Assembly: GCF_003217095.1 (NCBI RefSeq) | Contig: NZ_QJSR01000002.1 | Span: 372,001-436,000, forward strand | Source of the DNA: Rhizobium sp. PP-CC-3A-592 | GTDB lineage: Bacteria; Pseudomonadota; Alphaproteobacteria; Rhizobiales; Rhizobiaceae | Reading direction: 5' to 3' | Length of the DNA: 64,000 nt | Shown: piece by piece, positions 54,140-63,870 of the stretch | Position numbering within the stretch: position 1 is the stretch's first letter | Layout: each line of letters starts with the position of its first letter | Translations under genes and position numbers: made by a program | The notes under the pieces: generated by a model | Told to the model about the DNA's origin: nothing | Seen by the model: only the letters and a program-made list of their open reading frames with translations | Databases searched by the model: none

Positions 54140-54982
54140 ATGATGCACAGCAGAATAGAACTTACCCGCAAGGCGCCGCCTCTTGCCCTTTCCGTGTTCA
54201 TCATTTGCAAGAACGAGGAAGCCTATCTCGAGAACTGCATCGAGAGTCTTGCCGGATGTGCAGAGATCGTCATCGTTGATTCCGGTTCGACCGATGGCAC
54301 CTTGCCGCTCATCCGCCGCTACATCGCCGCAGGCTGGCCCATCCGCCTCTTCGAGGAGGCGTGGCGGGGTTATGCCGGGAAGAAGCAGTTCGCTCTCGAA
54401 CAATGTACGCAGCCCTGGTGCCTGAACGTCGATTCCGACGAGCGACTCGATGGGCCGCTGCGCGCAGCCTTGCCAAGGCTTCTGAATGCGGAGCCCGACG
54501 TGGTCGCGTGGAGGGTCGCAAGGCGACCGTACCTCATCGGCTATGGGTTCACGCCGCCGCATGTCCGCGAGCGCAAAAATCTGCGGCTCGTGCGACGCGG
54601 CAAGGGCGCCTATGATCTCAGCCAGGCGGTGCATGAGGGGATCTCGGCGGATGGCACCGTGCGCAATGCACAGACCGGCAGCCTGCTGCACTACCGTCCG
54701 CTGCCGATAGACGAGCAGATTCTCAAGGAAAACCACTACTCCACGCTGAAGGCCGATCAGGCCTACAATACCGGCCGGCGCCCCAAGGCGCTCAGTCTGG
54801 TTTTCTCGCCGCCGATCTATTTTCTCCGGCTTTACCTGAAGAGCGGCCTGTGGCGCTGCGGCACCTCCGGCTTCATCGAGGCCATGACCGGTGCGGTCTA
54901 TTCCTTCCTGACCCAGGCAAAGCTCCACCAGCGGCACGCTCTTCGCTACCGCGCCAATCTCGACGATTCGCAGAACAGGTAA
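54140..54982 (+). CDS. family 2 glycosyltransferase (LPS-core, LpsC/WaaE-like)
   Basis: A 280-residue GT2 enzyme of the WaaE/KdtX type: LSVFIICKNEEAYLENCIES, the nucleotide-sugar region IVDSGSTDGT, then WAYAGKK-like WRGYAGKKQFAL and the Asp-rich LNVDSDERLDG. The C-terminal part (PIYFLRLYLKSGLWRCGTSG) matches enzymes that add sugars to the LPS inner core. In S. meliloti an lpsC-lpsD-lpsE-lpsB region is next to lrp-trxB-lsrB, which supports a core-assembly role. ATG at 54140. Confidence 0.85.
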   Translation: MMHSRIELTRKAPPLALSVFIICKNEEAYLENCIESLAGCAEIVIVDSGSTDGTLPLIRRYIAAGWPIRLFEEAWRGYAGKKQFALEQCTQPWCLNVDSDERLDGPLRAALPRLLNAEPDVVAWRVARRPYLIGYGFTPPHVRERKNLRLVRRGKGAYDLSQAVHEGISADGTVRNAQTGSLLHYRPLPIDEQILKENHYSTLKADQAYNTGRRPKALSLVFSPPIYFLRLYLKSGLWRCGTSGFIEAMTGAVYSFLTQAKLHQRHALRYRANLDDSQNR

Positions 54983-54992
54983 TCCCAGCATC

Positions 54993-56015
54993 ATGAAAGT
55001 TTTCCACTTCCACTTCGGAAAAGATGGGGGAGCCGAGATGTTTTTCGTGCACCTCGTCGGTGCCCTCGGGCGTCGCGGCGTCGAGCAGACGACGGTCATT
55101 CGGCGGGATCGAAAATGGCGTGCGGATATCGCGCCCCATGCCCGGATCATCCAAAGCAATTTCCGCAATATGTCGCTCGACAGGCTGACACTGCCTTTGC
55201 GGGTTCAGTGGCTGGCAGAGCGGGAACGACCGGACGCCATCATGTCTTGGGCAACGCGGGGCAGCCGGCTGATGCCGCGTTACCGCCACGGCCTTACCCT
55301 GTCCCGGCTCGGCGACTACCCGACGCATCTCGGCTATTTCAAGAACACGGATGTGCTCGTCTGCAACACGCCGGGCATTGCAGATCATGTGCGTCGGATC
55401 GGCTGGACGCGCGGCGTCGAGGTCATCTCCAACTTCACCAAGACGGAGCCGGTGCAGCCGGTGCTGCGCAGCACGGTCGATACGCCGGAGGGCGTGCCTG
55501 TGGTGATGACGATGGGGCGTTTCGTGAAGCGCAAGGGCTTTCACACCCTTATCGATGCTGTCGCGAAACTGCCCGACGTCTTCCTCTGGATCGCGGGCGA
55601 TGGCGAGGAGCGTCCGGCGCTCGAAGCGCTTGCGCTGGAACGCGGCATGCAGGGGCGCACCCGATTTCTCGGCTGGCAGAAGGATACGCGCGCCTATGTC
55701 GCCGCAGCCGACGTCTTCGTGATGCCGTCGTCGCACGAGCCGCTGGGCAATGTCATCCTGGAGGCCTGGGCGCAGAAGCGGCCCGTGGTGTCCTCGCGCT
55801 CGGAAGGTCCGTCCTGGTTCATGCAGGATGGCGAGAACGGGCTGTTTGCCGATATTGACAATGCGGACCAGTTTGCCGATGCGATCGCGCGGATCCTTGC
55901 CGATCCGGTTCTTGCCCGCGATCTCGGGGAGGGCGGGCGTGCGACCTTGATGCGGCAGTTCTCGGAAGAGGCGACGGCGGCGGCTTATATTAATCTTTTC
56001 AGCCGGGGTAAGTGA
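54993..56015 (+). CDS. family 4 glycosyltransferase (LPS-core, LpsE-like)
   Basis: A 340-residue GT4 glycosyltransferase. The N-terminal domain begins KVFHFHFGKDGGAEMFFVHL. The C-terminal nucleotide-sugar domain has TMGRFVKRKGFHTLIDAV and the ExxxxxxxE motif in SHEPLGNVILEAWAQKRPVV. It is ten bases after the GT2 gene. Given the LPS-core neighbourhood, it probably adds a core hexose; donor and acceptor are not shown. Confidence 0.87.
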   Translation: MKVFHFHFGKDGGAEMFFVHLVGALGRRGVEQTTVIRRDRKWRADIAPHARIIQSNFRNMSLDRLTLPLRVQWLAERERPDAIMSWATRGSRLMPRYRHGLTLSRLGDYPTHLGYFKNTDVLVCNTPGIADHVRRIGWTRGVEVISNFTKTEPVQPVLRSTVDTPEGVPVVMTMGRFVKRKGFHTLIDAVAKLPDVFLWIAGDGEERPALEALALERGMQGRTRFLGWQKDTRAYVAAADVFVMPSSHEPLGNVILEAWAQKRPVVSSRSEGPSWFMQDGENGLFADIDNADQFADAIARILADPVLARDLGEGGRATLMRQFSEEATAAAYINLFSRGK

Positions 56016-56254
56016 CGCTCGGCGGACCGCACGGCCGCTGTCGCGTTGAACGTGGCCTCGCGACGCCGCGTCGGCCGCTTATAAATCTTCTTGCCCCAAG
56101 CGGGGCGATGATGCAGAACCCGAAGGGTCTGCCGCGCGTCGGTGCCCGGGCCGAACAGGCCGTCGTGTTTCTCGCGTGACAGCGTCATATCCTGCAGCGT
56201 TTCAAGCGCGCCAGAAACGGTGCCGCGCTGTGCAGGCGAAGAAGAGGTGGTCAC
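55985..56254 (-). other. doubtful 89-codon minus-strand frame
   Basis: An open frame filling the 230-base gap between the GT4 gene and lrp (TLQDMTLSREKHDGLFGPG, later AWGKKIYKRPTRRREATF). Codon use looks fairly GC3-rich, but the start overlaps lrp, the end overlaps the GT4 gene, and there is no good ribosome binding site. It may be noise or the relic of a moved gene. Confidence 0.25.
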
Positions 56255-56726
56255 CCCCGTGCTGCGCGCCGATCTCGATCAGATCGACATTAAAATCCTC
56301 CGCGAACTTCAAGCCGATGGACGGATCACGAATGTGGAGCTTGCCGCCCGGGTCGGCATTTCCGCTCCGCCCTGTCTGCGCCGCGTCCGGCGGCTGGAGG
56401 AAACGGGGATCATCGAGGGCTATCGCACGGTGCTGAACGGCCCGATGCTGGGCCTCGATCTCGTCGCCTTTTGCATGGTGGGCCTGAAGCATCAATCGGA
56501 CGCCAATCTGAAGGCCTTTTCGGCCGCGACCACGGCCTGGCCTCTCGTTCGGCAGGCGTGGCTCGTCAATGGAGACAGCGATTTCCTCCTTCACTGCGTC
56601 GCCGAGAACCTCACGACCTTCCAGAACTTCGTGATCGAGGACCTGACAGCGAACGAGCAGGTGGACACGGTCCGGACCATGCTGACGATCCGCCAGGTCA
56701 AGAAGGTCGGGTTGGTGGATATCTGA
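56247..56726 (+). CDS. lrp: Lrp/AsnC family regulator
   Basis: A 159-residue feast/famine regulator. Helix-turn-helix: LDQIDIKILRELQADGRITN then VELAARVGISAPPCLRRVRR. The C-terminal RAM domain: TTAWPLVRQAWLVNGDSDFLL and VRTMLTIRQVKKVGLVDI. GTG starts at 56247 and 56259 are both possible; the longer frame back to 56142 would invade the upstream gap. Lrp near trxB and lpsB is a Rhizobiaceae arrangement. Its stop abuts the next ATG directly. Confidence 0.92.
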   Translation: MVTPVLRADLDQIDIKILRELQADGRITNVELAARVGISAPPCLRRVRRLEETGIIEGYRTVLNGPMLGLDLVAFCMVGLKHQSDANLKAFSAATTAWPLVRQAWLVNGDSDFLLHCVAENLTTFQNFVIEDLTANEQVDTVRTMLTIRQVKKVGLVDI

Positions 56727-57638
56727 ATGGCATCCGATCGCCCGCTTCGCCGCCGGATCTGGAAACTGGCCGCCACGCTCGCCTATGGTCGTAGGCGTGC
56801 CCACGCCTATGACTGGGCGCCATCGCTGCGGATCGAGCCGGCACCCTACGGTCCGGAAAGAACGATCCTCTTCCGCAATCGCCCGGCCGGTACGCTGTTG
56901 CCGCCGTCTGCGCTGTCGGACCTTGCAGGCAGCGACATCACCATCGTCGGCTCTGGGCCGTCCGTTCGCGACGCCGATCTCGGCGCGCTCGCCAACCGCA
57001 GCACGCTTTTCCTCAACGGGGCCATCGCGCTGGTTCCGGAGCGAATCCCCCGGCCGCTCGCCTTCGTCGTCGAGGACGAACGTTTCGTCTATCGTCATTT
57101 CCAGGCTTTCATGGCCGGTCTCGACCCAAGCATTCTTTGCCTGTTTTCCGTGGCAGTCATCCGGGCGATTCTGGAGCACAATCCCGACTGGCTGATCGAG
57201 AGGCCCGTCATCCTCATCGACAATCTGCTGAAGCCCTATGGCGAGAACCGGCGGGATCTCGCCGCCGTGTCCCGCATGTCGGCGGTCACCGTGGATGCGC
57301 CGAGCCGCTCCGGCGTGTCGCTCGACCCGGCTTTGGGTGTGTTTCAGGGTGGGAGCGTGGCGGTGTCGGCGCTTCAGTTCGCGCTATTCTGCCGCCCCCG
57401 GATTGTCGGCTTTATCGGCATCGACATCGCCAATGCGGCACAGCCGCGCTTCTACGAGACGCCCGGGGAGAAAGTCTTTTCGGGCGTATCGGAAGCCGAG
57501 GGACGCATCCTTGCACATATCCGGCTTGCAAAGACGGTCGGCGAGGCGCGGGGATCGACCTTCGTCAACTATTCGCCTTCGTCGGCACTACAGAAAATCG
57601 GTATTCCCTACAGCGACAGACTCGTGGGCCTGCGCTAA
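56727..57638 (+). CDS. unknown protein with DUF115/MptE-like motif, LPS-core context
   Basis: A 303-residue soluble protein. The nucleotide-binding-like segment ITIVGSGPSVRDADL (about 70-85) and LFLNGAIALVPERIPRP resemble the Gly-Ser-Gly-Pro-Ser motif of DUF115 / MptE-like and Maf glycosyltransferase proteins. The C-terminus FVNYSPSSALQKIGIPY also fits. It begins immediately after lrp and is convergent with lpsB nine bases away. This place corresponds to lpsD in S. meliloti, but I cannot confirm identity. Function unknown; a sugar-transfer role is plausible. Confidence 0.7.
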   Translation: MASDRPLRRRIWKLAATLAYGRRRAHAYDWAPSLRIEPAPYGPERTILFRNRPAGTLLPPSALSDLAGSDITIVGSGPSVRDADLGALANRSTLFLNGAIALVPERIPRPLAFVVEDERFVYRHFQAFMAGLDPSILCLFSVAVIRAILEHNPDWLIERPVILIDNLLKPYGENRRDLAAVSRMSAVTVDAPSRSGVSLDPALGVFQGGSVAVSALQFALFCRPRIVGFIGIDIANAAQPRFYETPGEKVFSGVSEAEGRILAHIRLAKTVGEARGSTFVNYSPSSALQKIGIPYSDRLVGLR

Positions 57639-57647
57639 GGGCAAAGT

Positions 57648-58721
57648 TCAAACTGGCGGGGCGTTTCTGCCCAGCAATCCATCATACACCTGCGACAGCG
57701 CTTTCGCCTCCCGTTCGATGCCGAACTCGGCGCGGACATGGGCGAGGCCGGCCTGGCCGTGTGCGGTGGCGCGGGCAGGGGCCTGGAGGTAGAGGCGGAG
57801 CGCCGTCGTGAGGGCTTCTCCGTCGCCGGCGGGCACGACCGCACCGGTCTCGCCCGGGCGAATCATCTCGGCATAGGCGCCGGCATCCGACGCGACGACG
57901 GCGGCGCCCGAGGCCATGGCTTCGAGCGGCGTCAGGCCGAAGCCTTCGTTGCGCGAGGGGGCGACCAGCAGCGAGACGCGACGGTACCACGGCTTGATGT
58001 CATCGACCTCGCCGAGGAACCGGATGCGGTCGGACAGGCCGGCATCGGCGATGGAGGTTTTCAGGCCGGCGGCGAAGTTCTCGTGCTCGGGGGTCACGCG
58101 GCCGCAGATGACGGCGGTCCACTCGGGATGATCCGGCAGCAGCGCGATCATCGCCTCGACGAAGAGATCGGTGCCCTTCTGCGGTCGCACGCGCCCGAAA
58201 CAGCCGACGAGCCGGCGGCCGGCGAGACCATCCGGTGCGGGTTCGCGTCCGCCGGTCGCGGGAGGGTGAAAGCGGTCGAGATCGACTCCATGGCGGATGA
58301 CGGTGTGGGGCACGTCCAGAAAGCTGCCGGAGCGGGCCGATGTGGCCACGACGGCGTCCATGCGCCGGATCAGTCCCTTGGTCCAGCGCGAATGCTTGCG
58401 CTGCGCGGCGGAGGTGAACAAGAGCTTCAGCGGCAGGCGCAGCACATCGCGCAGGAGAATGCCCGGAAGCATTTCGAGATTTCGGCGAGCATGCCAGATG
58501 CGCGCCGTGCGGCCTTCCGGCAGACGGCGCAGATGGACGAGATCGCGAAAGCGGATGGCGGGCAGGTCTTCCGGCAGGCCGGGGCCGAGCGTCGCGATGC
58601 GCTCGCCCATGCGGGTCTGCACCGGCACGAGTTGCACAATGGTCGAGGTGACGCCGGAAAGCCGCTTCTTGAAATTTGGAGCGATGATATCGACGGTGCG
58701 GATGTCCAGAAACCTGCTCAT
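57648..58721 (-). CDS. lpsB: LPS core mannosyltransferase LpsB
   Basis: A 357-residue GT4 enzyme. The N-terminal phrase VDIIAPNFKKRLSGVTSTIV is highly characteristic of rhizobial LpsB, which transfers mannose to the inner core of lipopolysaccharide with broad donor tolerance. The C-terminal domain has GCFGRVRPQKGTDLFVEAM and the E-x7-E motif in SRNEGFGLTPLEAMASG. LpsB is needed for normal LPS and for symbiosis in S. meliloti. It is downstream of greA on the same strand with a hairpin between. Confidence 0.93.
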   Translation of the reverse strand: MSRFLDIRTVDIIAPNFKKRLSGVTSTIVQLVPVQTRMGERIATLGPGLPEDLPAIRFRDLVHLRRLPEGRTARIWHARRNLEMLPGILLRDVLRLPLKLLFTSAAQRKHSRWTKGLIRRMDAVVATSARSGSFLDVPHTVIRHGVDLDRFHPPATGGREPAPDGLAGRRLVGCFGRVRPQKGTDLFVEAMIALLPDHPEWTAVICGRVTPEHENFAAGLKTSIADAGLSDRIRFLGEVDDIKPWYRRVSLLVAPSRNEGFGLTPLEAMASGAAVVASDAGAYAEMIRPGETGAVVPAGDGEALTTALRLYLQAPARATAHGQAGLAHVRAEFGIEREAKALSQVYDGLLGRNAPPV

Positions 58722-58822
58722 GATGGTGTGAGGATAAAGGAACTGCAGCGATCCGTCACGCGCGGGTAAAGGTCATCCACCACGCATTCATGCCGGCCGC
58801 AGTTTCATGCCACCGGAATCAC

Positions 58823-58852
58823 AACGGCTCCCGACGCGAGTCGGGAGCCGTT
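58823..58852. terminator. hairpin between greA and lpsB
   Basis: A 12-base-pair inverted repeat (AACGGCTCCCGA with TCGGGAGCCGTT, loop CGCGAG). It is in the gap after greA on the minus strand. No strong U run follows, so termination may be partial, allowing some read-through to lpsB. Confidence 0.6.
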
Positions 58853-58869
58853 GCAGTGTGAGTTCGGGA

Positions 58870-59346
58870 TCAACCCCAGTTGATCGCAAGGATCTCGTAG
58901 GCCTTCGAACCACCGGGGGCGACGACCTCGATCGAATCGCCGACTTCCTTGCCGATCAGCGCGCGGGCGATGGGCGAGGAGATGGAGATGCGGCCCTGCT
59001 TCACGTCGGCTTCCTGGTCGCCGACGATCTGGTAGGTCTTGTTCTCTTCAGTGTCCTCGTCGATCAGCTTGACGGTGGCGCCGAACTTGATCTTGGAGCC
59101 GGACATCTTCGAGAGGTCGATCACTTCGGCGCGGGCCACGTAGTCCTCGACCTCGCCGATACGGCCTTCATTGTGGCTCTGTGCTTCCTTGGCGGCGTGG
59201 TATTCGGCATTTTCCGAAAGGTCGCCATGGGCGCGCGCTTCGGCAATCGCCTCGATGATCCGCGGCCGCTCTTCCTGCTGGCGCCAGCGCAGCTCTTCCT
59301 GCAGCTTGGCAAAACCGCTCTGCGTCATCGGTACTTTTTCGACCAT
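58870..59346 (-). CDS. greA: transcription elongation factor GreA
   Basis: A 158-residue factor that rescues backtracked RNA polymerase. The coiled-coil tip is in [20 protein letters not shown], and the C-terminal domain holds [20 protein letters not shown] and [16 protein letters not shown] at 59346 ([11 protein letters not shown]) follows AAGGACGTTGAA; the upstream extension to 59439 is not conserved. The lpsB-greA-carB neighbourhood is standard in Rhizobiaceae. Confidence 0.97.
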   Translation of the reverse strand: MVEKVPMTQSGFAKLQEELRWRQQEERPRIIEAIAEARAHGDLSENAEYHAAKEAQSHNEGRIGEVEDYVARAEVIDLSKMSGSKIKFGATVKLIDEDTEENKTYQIVGDQEADVKQGRISISSPIARALIGKEVGDSIEVVAPGGSKAYEILAINWG

Positions 59347-59582
59347 TTCAACGTCCTTCATGGTGCGCGCCGGGCCTGCGCAGGCAGGCCCGAAGCAAAA
59401 TAAAACGGTATCCGGGGCGTCAACCCCGGAACCGTTCAAAACATCAAGGCAGTAACTATAGCAGAAACGCCCGGTGGGAAGCCAGATGTTTCGGAGAATG
59501 TCGAAGGGCGCAGGCCCCTCCTGTGTTCGCAGGAACCAAGCGGGGCAGGAGACAGTTCAAGCCGATAACATGGAGCATGTCG

Positions 59583-59879
59583 ATGAAACCTGAATTTCCC
59601 GAGCAATCCCCTGATCAGATCGACGGACGCCTGAACGCCTATCGGCGCCTCCTGATCGGCCTGATGACGCATGTCGCACGCGATGCGGATGGGCGACAAA
59701 TGCTCGAAGCCATGGCGCGCGAGACCGAGATCGTCGCGGACCATGAAGAGGACCCGGGCGTGATTCCCGACGAGGGCTTTGCCGGCCAGAACCTCGCCGA
59801 GGAGGAGATCCGCGCCATCATCACGGCGGCTTTGACACGGGCAGAAGCGCTCGCAGCGGCCCGATCGACGACATCCTGA
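59583..59879 (+). CDS. small unknown protein, 98 residues
   Basis: A 98-residue acidic soluble protein: MKPEFPEQSPDQIDGRLNAY then RRLLIGLMTHVARDADGRQM and an Ala/Glu-rich C-terminus. The ATG at 59583 follows GGAGCATGTCG; an ATG six bases earlier is possible. No signal peptide, helix or known family. It is divergent from greA and convergent with the DUF2283 gene, so it is an insertion relative to the usual greA-carB order. Confidence 0.55.
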   Translation: MKPEFPEQSPDQIDGRLNAYRRLLIGLMTHVARDADGRQMLEAMARETEIVADHEEDPGVIPDEGFAGQNLAEEEIRAIITAALTRAEALAAARSTTS

Positions 59880-59936
59880 ACCCGGAGAGAGGAGACGCAT
59901 CATGACATATATGTCATAGCGCGCCGAGCCCCGTTG

Positions 59937-60197
59937 TCAGGCGACATCCAGAAGCGACAAGGAGAGATGCGAGCCAGCGTTCAGAACCTCCATCCCGACA
60001 ATGCGGCCCTGGTCGTCGTCGTCCAGGACGATCCCATCGGAGACCTCCGCATTTTCCGCGACGGCTTCGCTTGAGAGCCGGATGTAGGCCGCATCTGACG
60101 TCCGGTCATATTCTACAACGGGCTTTATGCCGGCTTCCTTGCATCCCGATCGATGAACGGAGACACGACACGAAATACGGTTTCGTCTTCGACGCAT
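59937..60197 (-). CDS. DUF2283 domain protein with doubtful start
   Basis: The C-terminal 63 codons (59937-60128) encode a DUF2283 domain: VVEYDRTSDAAYIRLS, then VSDGIVLDDDDQGRIVGMEV and a Leu-rich tail. Homologues begin with Met just before this point. Here that codon reads ATA (60128-60126) with AAGGAAG five bases upstream, as if ATG had mutated. The nearest in-frame ATG is at 60197, with no ribosome binding site and 23 non-conserved basic residues. DUF2283 genes often pair with DUF4258 toxins, but I see no such gene. It may be silenced. Confidence 0.6.
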   Translation of the reverse strand: MRRRRNRISCRVSVHRSGCKEAGIKPVVEYDRTSDAAYIRLSSEAVAENAEVSDGIVLDDDDQGRIVGMEVLNAGSHLSLSLLDVA

Positions 60198-60384
60198 GCG
60201 ACGCGTAGAATTTATCCATGTCGCATGGGTATCTCTCGAAAGAAGCGTTGAACGGCCGGATCTCGGGGATCCGGTTCCGTTCAGTCCGGCTTCCGTATGG
60301 TTTCTTCAATTCTGTCGTTCAACAGCTCCCGCTGCAGGATCACCGTTTCCGCATGTATCGTGTTGCGGACTGGCTTTCCCATTC

Positions 60385-63300
60385 TCAGAAATAGCTCTGC
60401 AGCGGGCGGACTTCGAGGTTGCCGGCTTTCAGCGCCTTGATCGCGGCGGCGGCGGCTTCGGCGCCGGCCATGGTGGTGAAGTAGGGGACTTTTTGCATCA
60501 GCGTTGCGCGGCGGAGCGATTTGGAGTCCGAGATCGCCTTGTTGCTGTCGGTCGTGTTGATGACGAGCTGGACCTGACGGTTGCGGATGGCGTCCTCGAT
60601 GTGCGGGCGGCCTTCCTGCACCTTGTTGATCTTCGTCGTGGTGATGCCGTTCGCTTCCAGGAAGCGGGCGGTGCCGCCGGTTGCCAGCACCTTGAAGCCG
60701 ATATCGGTCAGGATGCGGATGGCCGGGAGAACGCCGTCCTTGTCGCCATCGCGGACGGAGACGAAGACCGTGCCTTCGCGGGGGAGATCGACGCCGGCAC
60801 CGAGCTGCGCCTTGGCGAAGGCAAGCGCGAAATCGGTATCGAGGCCGATGACTTCACCCGTCGAGCGCATTTCCGGCCCGAGCAGGATGTCGACGCCGGG
60901 GAAGCGGGCGAAGGGGAACACGGCTTCCTTGACGGCAATGTGCTTGAGCGCGCGCGGGTCGGGCTTGCCGCCGTAAGCTGCGAAGCACTCATCGAGCGTT
61001 TCGCCGGCCATGACGCGGGCGGCGATCTTGGCGATCGGGGCGCCGATGGTCTTGGCGACGAAGGGCACGGTGCGCGAGGCGCGCGGGTTGACCTCGAGAA
61101 CGTAGACGATGCCGTCCTTGATCGCGAACTGCACGTTCATCAGGCCGCCGACCTTCAGCGCCTTCGCCATGGCTTTCGCCTGGCGCTCCAGCTCGTCCAG
61201 CATGTCGTTGGAGAGCGTGCGCGAGGGCAGCGAGCAGGCGCTGTCGCCGGAGTGAATGCCGGCTTCCTCGATATGCTCCATGATGCCGGCGACGTAGACG
61301 TCCTTGCCGTCGGAGATGCAGTCGACATCCACTTCGATGGCGTTTGCGAGGTAGCTATCGAAGAGAAGCGGGTTCTTGCCGAGCAGCGTGTTGATCTGCC
61401 CGGTCTTGTCGTTCGGGTAGCGCTGCTTGATGTCTTCCGGTACGAGCTCGGGAACCGTGTCGAGCAGGTAGGTCTGCAGCATGCTTTCCGAGTGGATGAT
61501 CTGCATGGCGCGGCCACCCAGAACATAGGACGGACGCACGACCAGCGGGAAGCCGATCTCCGAGGCCACGAGGCGGGCCTGCTCGACGGAGTAGGCGATG
61601 CCGTTGTTCGGCTGGTTGAGGTCGAGCTTCATCAGGAGCTTCTGGAAGCGGTCGCGGTCTTCGGCAAGGTCGATCATGTCGGGCGCAGTGCCGAGGATCG
61701 GGATTCCGTTCTTTTCCAGCGCTTCGGCGAGCTTCAGCGGGGTCTGGCCGCCGAACTGCACGATGACGCCGACGAGTTCGCCACGCGTCTGCTCCATCTT
61801 CAGGATCTCGATTACGTCCTCGGCCGTCAGCGGCTCAAAGTAGAGCCGGTCGGATGTGTCGTAATCGGTTGAGACCGTTTCCGGGTTGCAGTTGATCATG
61901 ATCGCTTCGAAGCCGGCATCCTTCAGGGCGAAGGCGGCGTGGCAGCAGCAATAGTCGAACTCGATGCCCTGTCCGATGCGGTTCGGGCCGCCGCCGAGGA
62001 TGACGACCTTCTTGCGGTCTGAGATCCCGGCTTCGCTGCGGGCCTGGCCGACGAAGGGGGTCTCGTAGGTCGAGTACATGTAGGCGGTCGGCGATGCGAA
62101 CTCGGCCGCGCAGGTGTCGATGCGCTTGTAGACAGGGTGAACGTCGAGCGCGTTGCGCTTCTCGGCCACTTCCTTCGGGCGCTTGCCCGAGAGCGTGGCG
62201 AGGCGCGCGTCCGAGAAGCCCATGGCCTTCAGCATGCGCAGGTTGCCGGCGTCGTCCGGCAAGCCGTGCTCGCGAATGCGGGCTTCCATGTCCACGATGG
62301 CCTTGAGCTGGGCGATGAACCACGGGTCGATCTTCGAGCCGTCATGCACGTCGGCTTCCGACATGCCGAGGCGCAGCGCCTGGGCGACCATGCGCAGGCG
62401 GTCGGGGGTCGGCGTGCCGATGGCGGCGCGGATGGCGTTGCGGCCATCGCTGCCATCATCGAGGCCGGGAATCTCGATCTCGTCGAGGCCGGTCAGGCCG
62501 GTTTCCATGCCGCGCAGGGCCTTCTGCAACGATTCGGCAAAGGTGCGGCCGATCGCCATGACCTCGCCGACCGACTTCATGGCCGTCGTCAGCACCGGCG
62601 AGGCGCCCGGGAATTTTTCGAAGGCGAAGCGCGGGATTTTCACGACGACATAGTCGATCGACGGTTCGAAAGAGGCCGGCGTGGCGCCGCCGGTGATGTC
62701 GTTTTCCAGTTCGTCCAGCGTGTAGCCGACCGCGAGCTTGGCGGCGATCTTGGCGATCGGAAAGCCGGTAGCCTTGGAGGCCAGCGCCGAGGAGCGGGAC
62801 ACGCGCGGGTTCATCTCGATGACGACGAGGCGGCCGTCCTTGGGGTTGACGGCGAACTGCACGTTCGAACCGCCGGTTTCGACGCCAATCTCGCGCAGCA
62901 CCGCGATCGAGGCGTTGCGCATGATCTGGTATTCCTTGTCCGTCAAGGTCAGCGCAGGGGCAACGGTGATGCTATCGCCCGTATGGACGCCCATCGGGTC
63001 GATGTTCTCGATCGAGCAGATGATGATGCAGTTGTCCGCCGTGTCGCGGACGACCTCCATCTCATATTCCTTCCAGCCGAGCACCGATTCCTCGATCAGC
63101 ACTTCGGTGGTGGGGGAGGCATCGAGACCGGAGGAGACGATCTCGAAGAATTCCGACCGGTTATAGGCGATGCCGCCGCCGGTGCCGCCGAGCGTGAAGG
63201 ACGGGCGGATGATGGTGGGGAGGCCGATCTGGTCGATCGCCTGTGCGGCCAGCGCCATGGCGTGGCTCATGTAGCGCTGCTTGCGGTCGGTCTCGCCGAG

Positions 63301-63870
63301 GTTCCACTCATTTTCCAGCGTGTCGAGCGCCGTGTCGAGCGCTGCGCCGGACAGGCTGTCCTTGAGCTTGTTGCGCTCGGCCTCATGCGTCTTTCGGTCG
63401 GCATCCTTGATGTCGGTGGCATTCGCCAGCATCGACTTGGGCGTTTCCAGCCCGATGCGGGCCATGGCCTCACGGAAGAGCGCGCGGTCTTCGGCCATGT
63501 CGATGGCGGCGGGCTTCGCGCCGATCATCTCGACATTGTAGCGGTCGAGCACGCCCATGCGCTTCAGGGAGAGGGCCGTGTTGAGTGCGGTCTGTCCGCC
63601 CATGGTGGGGAGCAGCGCATCCGGGCGTTCCTTGGCGATGATCTTGGCCACCACCTCGGGGGTAATCGGCTCGACATAGGTCGCGTCTGCAAGGCCCGGA
63701 TCGGTCATGATGGTCGCGGGATTGGAGTTGACCAGGATGACCCGGAACCCTTCTTCCTTCAGCGCTTTGCAAGCCTGTGTTCCGGAATAGTCGAACTCGC
63801 ATGCCTGGCCAATGACGATCGGTCCAGCGCCGATGATGAGGATGGACTTGATATCTTGGCGCTTGGGCAT
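60385..63870 (-). CDS. carB: carbamoyl phosphate synthase large subunit
   Basis: An 1161-residue enzyme making carbamoyl phosphate for pyrimidines and arginine, working with CarA. Two ATP-grasp halves are visible: N-half [20 protein letters not shown] and [15 protein letters not shown]-half [20 protein letters not shown]. The C-terminal allosteric MGS domain is complete. There is an extra stretch of about 60 residues near 150-215 (beginning [15 protein letters not shown]) relative to the enterobacterial enzyme, common in alphaproteobacteria. carA is not in the window. Confidence 0.97.
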   Translation of the reverse strand: MPKRQDIKSILIIGAGPIVIGQACEFDYSGTQACKALKEEGFRVILVNSNPATIMTDPGLADATYVEPITPEVVAKIIAKERPDALLPTMGGQTALNTALSLKRMGVLDRYNVEMIGAKPAAIDMAEDRALFREAMARIGLETPKSMLANATDIKDADRKTHEAERNKLKDSLSGAALDTALDTLENEWNLGETDRKQRYMSHAMALAAQAIDQIGLPTIIRPSFTLGGTGGGIAYNRSEFFEIVSSGLDASPTTEVLIEESVLGWKEYEMEVVRDTADNCIIICSIENIDPMGVHTGDSITVAPALTLTDKEYQIMRNASIAVLREIGVETGGSNVQFAVNPKDGRLVVIEMNPRVSRSSALASKATGFPIAKIAAKLAVGYTLDELENDITGGATPASFEPSIDYVVVKIPRFAFEKFPGASPVLTTAMKSVGEVMAIGRTFAESLQKALRGMETGLTGLDEIEIPGLDDGSDGRNAIRAAIGTPTPDRLRMVAQALRLGMSEADVHDGSKIDPWFIAQLKAIVDMEARIREHGLPDDAGNLRMLKAMGFSDARLATLSGKRPKEVAEKRNALDVHPVYKRIDTCAAEFASPTAYMYSTYETPFVGQARSEAGISDRKKVVILGGGPNRIGQGIEFDYCCCHAAFALKDAGFEAIMINCNPETVSTDYDTSDRLYFEPLTAEDVIEILKMEQTRGELVGVIVQFGGQTPLKLAEALEKNGIPILGTAPDMIDLAEDRDRFQKLLMKLDLNQPNNGIAYSVEQARLVASEIGFPLVVRPSYVLGGRAMQIIHSESMLQTYLLDTVPELVPEDIKQRYPNDKTGQINTLLGKNPLLFDSYLANAIEVDVDCISDGKDVYVAGIMEHIEEAGIHSGDSACSLPSRTLSNDMLDELERQAKAMAKALKVGGLMNVQFAIKDGIVYVLEVNPRASRTVPFVAKTIGAPIAKIAARVMAGETLDECFAAYGGKPDPRALKHIAVKEAVFPFARFPGVDILLGPEMRSTGEVIGLDTDFALAFAKAQLGAGVDLPREGTVFVSVRDGDKDGVLPAIRILTDIGFKVLATGGTARFLEANGITTTKINKVQEGRPHIEDAIRNRQVQLVINTTDSNKAISDSKSLRRATLMQKVPYFTTMAGAEAAAAAIKALKAGNLEVRPLQSYF

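Noticed and set aside
60254-60272. Palindrome CCGGATC with GATCCGG after carB
   Set aside because: It is a neat 7-base-pair repeat but has no U run on the carB strand and lies over 100 bases downstream, so I do not call it a terminator.
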